Assembly: GCA_934254585.1 (NCBI GenBank) | Contig: CAKQLF010000007.1 | Coordinates: 22,463 to 86,462, forward strand | Length of the DNA stretch: 64,000 bases | Source of the DNA: an uncultured Alphaproteobacteria bacterium | GTDB lineage: Bacteria; Pseudomonadota; Alphaproteobacteria; RF32; CAG-239 | Reading direction: 5' to 3' | Part shown: one piece after another, positions 7,083 through 14,954 of the stretch | Numbering within the stretch: the stretch's first letter is position 1 | Layout: each line of letters opens with the position of its first letter | Notes under the pieces: generated by a model | Seen by the model: only the letters and a program-made list of their open reading frames with translations | Database searches by the model: none | What the model was told of the DNA's origin: nothing | Translations under genes and position numbers: made by a program

Positions 7083-7260
7083 GTTGTGTGGAAAGGAGCG
7101 GGCTTGTATCTTTGGGGTTTTGTTGTGCGAAAAGGGGCGGGCTTGTATCTTTGGGGTTTTGTTGTGTGGAAAGGGGCGGGCTTGTATCTTTGGGGTTTTG
7201 TTGTGTGGAAAGGGGCGGGCTTGTATCTTTGGGGTTTTGTTGTGCGAAAAGGGACGGGCT
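7079..7260. repeat. 39-bp tandem repeat, about 4.7 copies
   Basis: Copies begin TTTTGTTGTG at 7079, 7118, 7157, 7196 and 7235 (the last partial). Each contains a GGGCGGGCTTG or close variant and CTTTGGGG. Copies differ at one to three positions (TGTGGA versus TGCGAA, GGAGCG/GGGGCG/GGGACG). The unit seems derived from the end of the tRNA-Ser terminator (CGGGGTTTTGTTGTG). Since 39 is a multiple of three, several open frames cross the array; none has a start site or supports a gene. Confidence 0.9.
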
Positions 7261-7315
7261 CGAACCAAAAAATAAATTCAAATTAAAAAGAAATGACCAT
7301 ATCTTGAAGATTGCA

Positions 7316-7342
7316 TTGACAGACTTGTTTTTTCTCTATACT
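7316..7342 (+). promoter_or_regulatory. Promoter of the Y-family polymerase gene
   Basis: TTGACA (7316-7321) and TATACT (7337-7342) with a short 15-base spacer, directly ahead of the LexA box. Confidence 0.65.
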
Positions 7343-7344
7343 AT

Positions 7345-7359
7345 GAACAAAAATAGAAC
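7345..7359 (+). promoter_or_regulatory. LexA-binding site (SOS box, alphaproteobacterial type)
   Basis: GAACAAAAATAGAAC matches the direct-repeat LexA site GAAC-N7-GAAC known for Alphaproteobacteria. It covers the expected transcription start just after the -10 box, so LexA bound there would block the polymerase gene until DNA damage. Confidence 0.8.
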
Positions 7360-7371
7360 ATAAGGACGAAA

Positions 7372-8523
7372 ATGTCAAAAATAGCATTGGTGGATTGCGA
7401 TAGTTTTTTTGTTTCGTGTGAACAGGCCGAAAACCAGTCTTTACGAGGCAAAGCGGTTTGCGTTGTTTCCGGCGAAAACGGGTGTGTGGTTTCTCGTTCG
7501 CGCGAGGCGAAAAAAGTTGGGGTAAAAATGGGCGAGCCTTATTTTATGGCAAAACAAAAATTTCCCGAAGTTTGTTACATAAACGCTAATCAACGGTGCT
7601 ATAAAAGCTATTCCGACAAAGTTATGACCTGTTTGAAAGATTTTACTCCGGATGTTGAAATTTGTTCAATTGACGAGGCTTATCTCAATTTTCAGGGATT
7701 GGATAAATTATATAATTCAGATTTTGTGCAGTTGGCAATGCGAATCCGACAGAAAATTTGGCAAAAATGTCAAATTCCGGTTTCAATCGGCATAAGCAGT
7801 TCTAAATTATTGGCTAAATTGGCCAGTGATAAAGCAAAAAATAAAGGCGGAGTGTATGATATAGAAAAGGATAATTTATCGACAATTCTAAAGGAAACCT
7901 GTTTGGAAGATGTTTGCGGTTTTGGGCGTCAGCATACGGCAAAAATGAAAATGGCCGGAGTTTTTAGTTGTGAAGATTTTGTGGCGCAAACAGATAGCTG
8001 GGTGCGTAAAAATTTAGGAATTATCGGACTTAATTTGAAATATGAACTGTTAGGATTTGCCGTTAGCAAGGTTAATCCGTTGCCCGAACAACCGAAATCC
8101 ATTCAAAGCACATCAATGCTGAGTAAATTTACTTCGGATATAGATGTTTTGAGAGCGTCGCTCAAGCATCATATTCACACGGCCGGCCAAAAGCTTCGCA
8201 AGGAAGATTGCTTTTGCCAAAGTGTGGGAATTATGTTGCGTAGCAAAGATTTTTTTGTGTATAGCGACTATGTTAAATTGCCACAGCCGACTAACAGCGA
8301 AAAAGAGCTTTTTAAGGCGGCTGTTGACTTGTTGCCGAAAGTGTTTCTGCCAAATCGACTATATCGCAGTAGTGGCGTGATGTTAGAACATTTGCTTAAT
8401 CGAAAGGATTTTCAACCTGTGTTGTTTGCAGCTCCGGAATATAATGATGACAAAATTAGCCGTGTTTTAGATGAGTTGGAACAAAAATTTGGCAAAGATA
8501 TTGTAAAAAACGGACTGTTTTAA
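7372..8523 (+). CDS. Y-family translesion DNA polymerase (UmuC/DinB-like)
   Basis: A 383-residue error-prone polymerase. The catalytic carboxylates are visible: D8 in ALVDCDSFF and D101-E102 in CSIDEAYLNF. They are followed by the thumb region IGISSSKLLAKLASDKAK (helix-hairpin-helix) and the little-finger domain from about residue 240. The VDCDSFFVSCEQ start and SRSREAKK signature are closer to UmuC than to classical DinB, yet it is shorter than E. coli UmuC (422) and no umuD lies beside it. A LexA site overlaps its start of transcription, so it is probably SOS-induced. It stands alone as a single-gene unit. Confidence 0.9.
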   Translation: MSKIALVDCDSFFVSCEQAENQSLRGKAVCVVSGENGCVVSRSREAKKVGVKMGEPYFMAKQKFPEVCYINANQRCYKSYSDKVMTCLKDFTPDVEICSIDEAYLNFQGLDKLYNSDFVQLAMRIRQKIWQKCQIPVSIGISSSKLLAKLASDKAKNKGGVYDIEKDNLSTILKETCLEDVCGFGRQHTAKMKMAGVFSCEDFVAQTDSWVRKNLGIIGLNLKYELLGFAVSKVNPLPEQPKSIQSTSMLSKFTSDIDVLRASLKHHIHTAGQKLRKEDCFCQSVGIMLRSKDFFVYSDYVKLPQPTNSEKELFKAAVDLLPKVFLPNRLYRSSGVMLEHLLNRKDFQPVLFAAPEYNDDKISRVLDELEQKFGKDIVKNGLF

Positions 8524-8613
8524 GAAAAATAAACAAAACTTGACAAAATCGTTGAATTTTAAAAATAAATATGTTTTAATAAACAAAAGATGATTTTAAA
8601 AAGGAGTGCGGAT

Positions 8614-10011
8614 ATGGTAGATGTTGCAGAAAAAGATGGTGCAGAATTAACCCCAAAATCAGAAGATGCTGAAGCTTTGACCATTACTAATGTAGACGAT
8701 ATTCCACCATTAGAGCCGAAAACGTTTCGCTTAAATTTGTTAAAAGAATTGTTGAATAAACCTCAAAATACTCCGGAAGGCCAATGGTTGATGGATGAAT
8801 TTTCTGCTTTGAATGTTGCCGAAAAGCTTAGCGACGGCCATATAATAGACGATGAAGATCCATTGTTTGATAAAATTTATCAAGACTATTTGGACGATTT
8901 AAGTTATACGATTAAAACAGATTCTTTTTCTTTAAATGCAGATAAAGTAAACTTAGCAATCCGTAAACTTCAAAATTTGGCGGCAATGAATATTTCTGAA
9001 GATTCTCAAATTGATAACAATAAGTTCGACAGTTTGATGTTCAATCGTTTTTCAGAAATTCCTCAACTGTATGAAACTTATGATGTGGTGACAGTAAATC
9101 GTGAAATATTTAATATGATAACCACAAATTCAAATTCGGTAAGCACGCAAATAGAAGTTGAAAATAAAGTATTGGCTTTGGAAGATTTCTATAATGATAA
9201 AGTGATTGATAACGAACAAATGGCTTATGGTTATCATAATATTGCTATTTTAATGGAAGGATTGTCCCGTCAGAAACGTGATGCTGCCGGCATAAGTACG
9301 GAACGTTTGGCTTCGTATGATTATATGAGCAAGGCGTTGCGTTTGACCGACGACCCTCAGTTGATAAAAATAGGGTATGAATATTTACCGTCAACTTTTA
9401 ATAAAAAAATGCTTTTTGTTCGTGAAGCTTGCGATAGAGCTTTGGATAGAAATGACAATGACGAAATAACTTTATTTAAAGTTCATACTTTATATGGTAA
9501 AGCATCTGCCGCCACAATTAATTCAAATTATTTATCAAAGGCAGATGAAGGGCTTTATGCCGAAGCTTGCTATCATTACAAAGAAGCGTTTAATAATGCA
9601 AATACGCCGGAAAGAAAAATAAAAACTTTGCGCAGTTTGGCAAAATTGCAAAAAGATATTGAACCGGAAAAATATTTGGAAACGCGTGTCAAAATTGCCG
9701 AAGAGTTTTTGAGCGGAAAATCAAAAGTTCGTGAACTTGTGCGTTTGGCCGGTGAGGCTTCTGAAACAGAAACTAAACAAGCTTTGTTGGAAAGTGCGGC
9801 TAATGAGCTGATTGATTGTACGGAAATTAAAAAAGGCGAAAAATCATTACTGATGTCAAATGTAATAAATACTTTGCGTCCGCTTTATGGCAAGGATAAT
9901 AGTAAAAACAAAATTTTAGATAAAATAGAAGCTGAATATTGTCAAAAAGAAGAAAAAACAGATGTCGTAATATCTAGAATATCTTCAAAAGGACACGATT
10001 ATTTCCGCTAG
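8614..10011 (+). CDS. Unknown acidic helical protein, TPR-like
   Basis: A 465-residue, acidic, cytoplasmic-looking protein with no signal peptide or membrane segment. Residues about 200-450 are a succession of amphipathic helix pairs (for example AMNISEDSQ..., EACYHYKEAFNNANTPERKIKTLRS), which suggests tetratricopeptide-like repeats and a scaffold role; no enzyme motif is seen. The ATG at 8614 is chosen because AAGGAG lies seven bases before it; an in-frame ATG at 8590 lacks a site. TTGACA at 8540 is a likely -35 box. Family unknown. Confidence 0.7.
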   Translation: MVDVAEKDGAELTPKSEDAEALTITNVDDIPPLEPKTFRLNLLKELLNKPQNTPEGQWLMDEFSALNVAEKLSDGHIIDDEDPLFDKIYQDYLDDLSYTIKTDSFSLNADKVNLAIRKLQNLAAMNISEDSQIDNNKFDSLMFNRFSEIPQLYETYDVVTVNREIFNMITTNSNSVSTQIEVENKVLALEDFYNDKVIDNEQMAYGYHNIAILMEGLSRQKRDAAGISTERLASYDYMSKALRLTDDPQLIKIGYEYLPSTFNKKMLFVREACDRALDRNDNDEITLFKVHTLYGKASAATINSNYLSKADEGLYAEACYHYKEAFNNANTPERKIKTLRSLAKLQKDIEPEKYLETRVKIAEEFLSGKSKVRELVRLAGEASETETKQALLESAANELIDCTEIKKGEKSLLMSNVINTLRPLYGKDNSKNKILDKIEAEYCQKEEKTDVVISRISSKGHDYFR

Positions 10012-10028
10012 ATTTTAATCAGAAAAAA

Positions 10029-10066
10029 AAATCCCTGCAGTTTTTCATATCTGTGGGGATTTTTTT
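10029..10066 (+). terminator. Terminator after the helical protein gene
   Basis: AAATCCCTGCAG pairs with CTGTGGGGATTT, followed by a T-run. Confidence 0.75.
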
Positions 10067-10071
10067 ATATT

Positions 10072-10109
10072 CCAAAAAAAATAAGGCAGAAGCTTTACAC
10101 TTGCTGCCT
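10072..10109 (-). terminator. Terminator of the HU gene
   Basis: On the minus strand AGGCAG (10104-10109) and CTGCCT (10084-10089) form the stem; TATTTTTTTT follows. Confidence 0.65.
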
Positions 10110-10132
10110 AAATCTTTTCATAACATCAATAA

Positions 10133-10408
10133 TTAGCTGTTAACAATGTCTTGCAAAGTTTTACCAGCTTTGAATTTAGCAACGTTACGAGCCGGAACAT
10201 TAACTGTTTGGCGAGTACGCGGATTGATAGCTGTTGTAGCTGCTCTTTTAGAAGTAGCAAATGTGCCAAAGCCAACCAAACGAATTTCATCACCAGCTTT
10301 TAATGCACTGGAAACAGAAGAAATAAAAGCATCTAAAGCTTTAGCTGAATCAGTTTTTGTTAATCCAGAAGCAGAAGCAATGCTGTCAATCAATTCACTT
10401 TTATTCAT
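10133..10408 (-). CDS. hupB: HU-family DNA-binding protein
   Basis: A 91-residue histone-like protein that bends DNA non-specifically. It has the canonical HU layout: MNKSELIDSIA helix, dimer core GDEIRLVGFGTFATSKRAA, the DNA-wrapping arm around AINPRTRQTVNVPA with the conserved proline in the NP motif, and the C-terminal FKAGKTLQDIV. AGGAAT-type ribosome site is weak, but the start is fixed by family length. It has its own sigma70 promoter and a terminator. Distinguished from the IHF subunit at 51790 by its shorter, HU-like arm. Confidence 0.93.
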   Translation of the reverse strand: MNKSELIDSIASASGLTKTDSAKALDAFISSVSSALKAGDEIRLVGFGTFATSKRAATTAINPRTRQTVNVPARNVAKFKAGKTLQDIVNS

Positions 10409-10463
10409 TTTTATATTCCTCTTTAAGTTATAATTAAAGCTTGAGAAATCTTTCTCGCTTTTT

Positions 10464-10492
10464 ATCTAATAGGAATAAAAACGTTTTGTCAA
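10464..10492 (-). promoter_or_regulatory. Promoter of the HU gene
   Basis: Minus-strand TTGACA (10487-10492) and TTAGAT (10464-10469) with a 17-base spacer. Confidence 0.65.
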
Positions 10493-10628
10493 ACAAAAAT
10501 AACGTTAACAGCCTAAAAATGTTATATTTTAAGCCATTTGGGGGCAAATTGTGGGCTATTTTTTTTCATATTTGACTTTAGAGGTGATTTAAATTAGATT
10601 ATTGGCTGAAAATAAGGGGGAGAATCTT

Positions 10629-11147
10629 ATGAAAATCAAAATTTTAGGCTTAATCATCGTATGTTTGTTAGCATCTTGCGGAGAATCGGACAGAGATGAA
10701 ATTTATAATGAAAACAACACCAATGTGGTTGATGGAGTTGTCTATGATATTAATGAAAAGCCGATTAACGGTGTTTATAAAATCTATTACCCTAATGGCA
10801 ATGTAAAAATGGAAGTCGAAAGTAAAAACGGCAAGCCGGAAGGAAAGGGGCGTTTTTATGATGAAGAAGGAAATGTCTTGTTTGAAGGAACTTTCAAAAA
10901 CGGTCTGATTGATGGTAAAATGCTGAATTTTTATAAAGATGGCTCGGTCCGAAATGAAATGTATTTTATTAATGGTGTGCAAAACGGCACTTACAAAACA
11001 TTTAATGAGGACGGGACACTTTCAATAGAAGTCAACTTTGAAAATGGTAAGGCCGTCAGCGGTTATACCTTGATTCAAGAAAATAAGGTCGATTTGTCGC
11101 CCGAAGATTTGGAAGAACTTTCTCAAATGGAACAGCCGGCTGAATAG
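10629..11147 (+). CDS. Lipoprotein with MORN-type repeats
   Basis: A 172-residue lipoprotein. The signal peptide MKIKILGLIIVCLLASCG ends in lipobox LASC. The mature part has about four repeats of the MORN-variant pattern: NGVYKIYYPNGNVKMEV, GKGRFYDEEGNVLFEG, GKMLNFYKDGSVRNEM and GTYKTFNEDGTLSIEV. Such repeats are common in bacterial surface proteins; the frequent database label YwqK-type antitoxin is not supported here because no toxin gene is present. A GGGGGAG site precedes the ATG at 10629, so it is preferred over an in-frame ATG at 10602. Confidence 0.82.
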   Translation: MKIKILGLIIVCLLASCGESDRDEIYNENNTNVVDGVVYDINEKPINGVYKIYYPNGNVKMEVESKNGKPEGKGRFYDEEGNVLFEGTFKNGLIDGKMLNFYKDGSVRNEMYFINGVQNGTYKTFNEDGTLSIEVNFENGKAVSGYTLIQENKVDLSPEDLEELSQMEQPAE

Positions 11148-11348
11148 AACTTGTTTTTTGCTTAATAAGTTTTATATAAATATTTAAGATTTACATATAT
11201 TTGAAAAACGAATCGGGAAAATAATTAAAATTATTATAAATCAAAAGGTTATGCAATATTGGAGAAAATATTTAAAATTCCGATTTTGTAAATATTTAGG
11301 TAAATTTAATAATAAAAAAGTGTTTTCTTAGTTTTTTTGTACATTTTT

Positions 11349-11378
11349 TTGTTAAGAAAGTAAAAAAATACTTAACAA
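11349..11378. promoter_or_regulatory. Inverted repeat, possible operator, ahead of the Cys/Pro-rich lipoprotein gene
   Basis: TTGTTAAG (11349-11356) and CTTAACAA (11371-11378) are perfect inverted arms 14 bases apart, 80 bases before the start codon, inside a 310-base very AT-rich gap (11148-11457) with no other gene. Confidence 0.4.
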
Positions 11379-11457
11379 ATAATTAATTTTCTGTTAATAA
11401 TGGATTCAGAGTTATGTAAAAAAAGTTACATTGTTCAGAAAGAACAGGAGGATTATA

Positions 11458-11937
11458 ATGAAAAATTTAACGAAATTGTTGGTTTTGGCTTTGGCCGCAG
11501 GCTTAACAGCTTGCGCAAGTGATGAGGAAGCAACCGGTCGTAACTATCGCTATGTTGGCAATCAGGAAAATAATTGCGGCGAAGCATTGATAGAGAAAAA
11601 GCCGGCTCCGGCACCAATGCCTGTACGTCAGGTTGCCTATCAACCGGCACCTGTAGCCCGTCCTTGCGGCGGTTGCCAACCGACAGAATATACGGTTAGA
11701 ACACCGGTTAAAGTAGTTTATAAAAACACCACTTATCACACTGTGTATGAACCACGCACTTATGAGACAACTTCTTTTGAAACACGTCCGTTTAATCGTG
11801 GCGAAGCTTGTGCAACAGGTAACTGCATTCAGGAAAATACAGCAGTAGTGTCCGGTCAACCGGTTGTAACCCGTCAGCCTGTTTTGCAACAACCGGCAGC
11901 TTCTGCTCCGGAAACAGTGGAAGTTTATGAAAAATAA
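11458..11937 (+). CDS. Cys/Pro-rich lipoprotein, unknown
   Basis: A 159-residue lipoprotein: MKNLTKLLVLALAAGLTACA with lipobox LTAC. The mature protein is rich in Pro, Val and Thr with several Cys (NNCGEAL, RPCGGCQPTEY, EACATGNCIQ), an extended, probably unstructured envelope protein with a YKNTTYHTVYEPRTYETTSFETRPF stretch in which Tyr and Thr alternate. AGGAGG stands just before the ATG, the strongest ribosome site nearby, so high expression is likely. No family recognised. Confidence 0.75.
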   Translation: MKNLTKLLVLALAAGLTACASDEEATGRNYRYVGNQENNCGEALIEKKPAPAPMPVRQVAYQPAPVARPCGGCQPTEYTVRTPVKVVYKNTTYHTVYEPRTYETTSFETRPFNRGEACATGNCIQENTAVVSGQPVVTRQPVLQQPAASAPETVEVYEK

Positions 11938-11959
11938 TTGAGTTTTGTTTTTCTCTTGG

Positions 11960-11993
11960 CTCCGTATAATTCGCATATACGGAGTCTTTTTTT
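11960..11993 (+). terminator. Terminator after the Cys/Pro-rich lipoprotein gene
   Basis: CTCCGTATA (11960-11968) and TATACGGAG (11976-11984) followed by TCTTTTTTT. The following 11994-12145 stretch shows no gene; it holds two loosely similar ACGTCAAAG-type segments only. Confidence 0.8.
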
Positions 11994-12145
11994 ATATAGA
12001 AAGTCCGCGTCTGACGAGGTCTCCGGATAGGTTCTATGTTAAATGTGTTTGGCAGTTCCACGTCAAAGGGGCTAGTCCTATGTTTCAACGTCAAAGAAAG
12101 GGGCAAAAGCAGTATCCAAGATTATAAAAAAAAGAATATAAAACA

Positions 12146-12178
12146 AAAAAGCCTTGTTAAAAACTAACAAGACTTTTT
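12146..12178 (-). terminator. Terminator of tRNA-Asp
   Basis: AAAGCCTTGTTA and TAACAAGACTTT form the stem; on the minus strand GCTTTTTTG follows. Confidence 0.7.
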
Positions 12179-12181
12179 TAG

Positions 12182-12258
12182 TGGCGGGAGCGACGAGGCT
12201 CGAACTCGCGACCTCATGCGTGACAGGCATGCATTCTAACCAACTGAACTACGCCCCC
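12182..12258 (-). tRNA. tRNA-Asp (anticodon GTC)
   Basis: Minus-strand acceptor GGGGGCG pairs with CGCTCCC (one G-T pair). The anticodon stem CATGC/GCATG surrounds CTGTCAC, giving GTC. T-loop GAGTTCGAGCCTC and an encoded CCA are present. Confidence 0.95.
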
Positions 12259-12434
12259 ATCGACAGAAACACTTATATAGAATAAAAAATAATAATGCAA
12301 GAACTTTTTTACATTTTTTGCAAAAAAAATTTTATCTGTGGAAAACTAAAGCTTTTAGAAGTATAACTCCATTATCTACTTGCATAAAAAAATAAAATAT
12401 ATCATCATTCGGGCTATGTTGAATTGGATTGGTT

Positions 12435-14423
12435 ATGCCCGGATTTACTAATTTACGAAAAAAGGTCCGCCGTCGTCGGATAGAAACATTTTTATTGGCA
12501 GGTTACGCTGTTGCCGTTACCTGTGCTTTGTTTGTGTCTATGTTAAATAAGGGGACAGAAGAACCTACCGAAAAAAAAGTGGCCGATGAAACCTTTGAAT
12601 TTAATAATGATTTGATGACACCGGCTTTTAATGATGTGAAAGACAATCCGTTTGATTTACTTTATGCTCAAGTAAATGATATAAAGCTATTGAGCGATGA
12701 TAAAGTGCTTATCAGTAAATATAAACTGACCCAAAACGGAAAAATTGATGTAATTATGCCGATTCAACCTAAGCCGAAAGTGTTTGAACAAGCCGGAAGT
12801 ATGGACGGAATATATCAAAAAGAACGCCGTGTTATTATAGTTTCGCCCGGAGATAACTTTATTGGTATTTTAACAAATTTGGGAATGGAAACAAAAAGCG
12901 CGACTAATGCCTATAACACATTAAAAAAAGTTTATGATGCTCGCAAGCTTAAAGCCGGACAACATATTGAATTAACGGCAACTTTTGATGTTCAGTCAAA
13001 ATCTTTGGAAGCTTTGGATACTTTGGTAATTGAGCCGGTGCGCGGAACTCGCTATATTTTGCAAAACAATGAATATGACCAGTTTGAAGCCCGAGTCGAA
13101 CAAGAAGAATTTGTTTATGAGATTAAAAATATTAAAGGCACCGTGTCTGGAAATGTCACTGCTTCGCTAAACAAAGCCGGCGTGCCATATAAACTTTGCA
13201 ACAAAGTTACGCAAATGTTTGCTCATTTAATAGATTTTCGCAAAGAAGTGAAAAAAGGCGATTCCTTTGTGGTTAAATATGAAATAAACAAGGATTCCGG
13301 CGGACAGGTTGTTAGCGTGGGCGATGTTATTTTTGCTTCATTTACAATTGGAAATCAGACGCATAAATTATATCGTTATAAACCGCGCGGAGGAATTGCC
13401 GATTATTATGATGAAAAAGGCGGAGCCAAAAAGACAGGTTTGGATAAAAAACCATTGGCTATGCGTAATGCCCGTATTTCCTCATTGTTCGGCTATCGTC
13501 GCCATCCTATTTATAAAACAACCAAATTTCATAGCGGTGTGGACTATGCGGCACCACGCGGTACGGCTATTTATGCCAGCGGCGCGGGAACTATTGAAAT
13601 GGCGCGCTATGTAAATGGTTATGGTAACTTTATCAAAATTCGCCATAATTCCGAATATGAAACGGCTTATGGTCACATGCATAAATTCGCCACGGGAATG
13701 AAACCGGGGGTTAGGGTTAAAAAAGGACAGATAATCGGCTATGTCGGAAGTACCGGACGTTCAACCGGCCCGCATTTGCATTTTGAAATTCTGCGCAGAG
13801 GTCAAAGAATCGACCCGTTAAAAGCCAAAGTGGCTACCGGAAATGATTTAGCAGGCAGTCAATTGGCAGAATTTAAACGAATCGTTAAGCAGGTTGATGC
13901 CATAAAAACAACAGAACTGGCTGCCGTTGAAAAAGAAAATGAGGCTAAAGAGGCAACTAAAGAAGCTGAAAAAATCAATGCCGAACAAACAAAAAAGTTA
14001 GAAACGGCAAACGATTCGCTCAAAAATATAAAAGCGGAAGAGTTGGTTAAGGCCGATAATGCAAGCGACGTTATAACCAATAAAAATACTGACACACTTA
14101 TGCTGCCGGCTAAAGAAGATATTTTTGCCGAAACAGAAAAAAAATTAGTAGAGGTCGTTAAAGAAGATAAAACTGTTCAAACAACTGAAACAGCAAACGA
14201 AACGCCGCAAACTGTTCAAACATCTGAAACAGCAAGCGAAACGCCGCAAACTGTTCAAACAGACGATTCTCCGGATAATCAGGAAATTAAAACGGATAAA
14301 GCAATAAAATATGTATATCCTCCTGTTCGTTCACAGCGGAAGAAAAACGCTCAACGCATTGCAGAAGCAAAGGCGCGTAGTATTTTGCAATCAATTTCCA
14401 GAAAGCCGAAAAAGAAAAACTAG
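12435..14423 (+). CDS. M23-family peptidoglycan endopeptidase with membrane anchor
   Basis: A 662-residue inner-membrane-anchored, periplasmic LytM/M23 metallopeptidase that should cut peptide cross-links in peptidoglycan. One N-terminal membrane helix follows a basic start (RKKVRRRRIETFLLAGYAVAVTC). A LysM/OapA-like region (VSPGDNFIGILTNLGM) lies near residue 140. The M23 domain (about 345-470) has the zinc ligands H366 and D370 in HSGVDYAAP and the GPHLHFE box near 446. The C-terminal 170 residues are a Lys/Glu-rich extension with two copies of a VQT-ETA-ETPQT repeat and a basic end, absent from usual family members. No clear Shine-Dalgarno precedes the ATG; an in-frame TTG six bases earlier is less likely. 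It lies directly upstream of the Bat-type operon. Confidence 0.88.
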   Translation: MPGFTNLRKKVRRRRIETFLLAGYAVAVTCALFVSMLNKGTEEPTEKKVADETFEFNNDLMTPAFNDVKDNPFDLLYAQVNDIKLLSDDKVLISKYKLTQNGKIDVIMPIQPKPKVFEQAGSMDGIYQKERRVIIVSPGDNFIGILTNLGMETKSATNAYNTLKKVYDARKLKAGQHIELTATFDVQSKSLEALDTLVIEPVRGTRYILQNNEYDQFEARVEQEEFVYEIKNIKGTVSGNVTASLNKAGVPYKLCNKVTQMFAHLIDFRKEVKKGDSFVVKYEINKDSGGQVVSVGDVIFASFTIGNQTHKLYRYKPRGGIADYYDEKGGAKKTGLDKKPLAMRNARISSLFGYRRHPIYKTTKFHSGVDYAAPRGTAIYASGAGTIEMARYVNGYGNFIKIRHNSEYETAYGHMHKFATGMKPGVRVKKGQIIGYVGSTGRSTGPHLHFEILRRGQRIDPLKAKVATGNDLAGSQLAEFKRIVKQVDAIKTTELAAVEKENEAKEATKEAEKINAEQTKKLETANDSLKNIKAEELVKADNASDVITNKNTDTLMLPAKEDIFAETEKKLVEVVKEDKTVQTTETANETPQTVQTSETASETPQTVQTDDSPDNQEIKTDKAIKYVYPPVRSQRKKNAQRIAEAKARSILQSISRKPKKKN

Positions 14424-14501
14424 ATGAGTAATCTTTATTCCGTACTTGATATTTGCAAAGTAAAATCATAAATTTTATAGCAAAAAGGAGAGGTTAGAAT
14501 T

Positions 14502-14954
14502 ATGGATAACTTACCTGAGTTGAAAGATATTCACTTACCGACAGATGGTGTGTCGATTTTTCCCTTGGCTAAAGGCTGGTGGATAATTGTGGCGACGGCG
14601 GTCGTTTTCTTTATATTGTTCAAAATTGTTTTATGGCTACGCCGAAGCAGCAAAAAAATATATGCTCGATATCTGCTGAAAAAATATGCCGCTGACAATA
14701 CCGCCTCAGCAGTTGTTAAAATGTCGGAAATATTGCGGAGAATCTGTGTAAGCCGATATCCGGAAGCCGTTTCGCTTACCGGTGAAAAGTGGCTGAACTT
14801 TTTAAATAGTCATTCTAAAACGGTTTTATCTTCACCCGCGGCGAAATTGTTGGAAAATGCTCCGTATGCTCCGGAAAACAGTCCAATATTTAAGATCGAA
14901 AATATTGAGGAATTGCGAAAATTCTGCCAAAGTTGGATAGGAGAGAATTTATGA
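14502..14954 (+). CDS. DUF4381-type membrane protein of a Bat operon
   Basis: A 150-residue single-pass protein: LPELKDIHLPTDGVSIFPLAKGWW at the start, one membrane helix (IIVATAVVFFILFKIVLWL), then a cytoplasmic helical domain. This layout and the position just ahead of batA match DUF4381 proteins of proteobacterial Bat/MoxR-linked operons; their role is unknown but tied to the von Willebrand proteins next door. AAGGAGAGG precedes the ATG. Its stop overlaps the batA start (ATGA). Confidence 0.8.
   Translation: MDNLPELKDIHLPTDGVSIFPLAKGWWIIVATAVVFFILFKIVLWLRRSSKKIYARYLLKKYAADNTASAVVKMSEILRRICVSRYPEAVSLTGEKWLNFLNSHSKTVLSSPAAKLLENAPYAPENSPIFKIENIEELRKFCQSWIGENL

Noticed and set aside
7033..7363. 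Open frames on both strands across the 39-bp array
   Set aside because: The repeat length is a multiple of three, which keeps many frames open; there is no ribosome site and the peptides are pure repeats.
10629..11147. Antitoxin of a toxin-antitoxin pair (YwqK label)
   Set aside because: It has a lipoprotein signal peptide and no adjacent small toxin gene; MORN-type repeats alone do not make an antitoxin.
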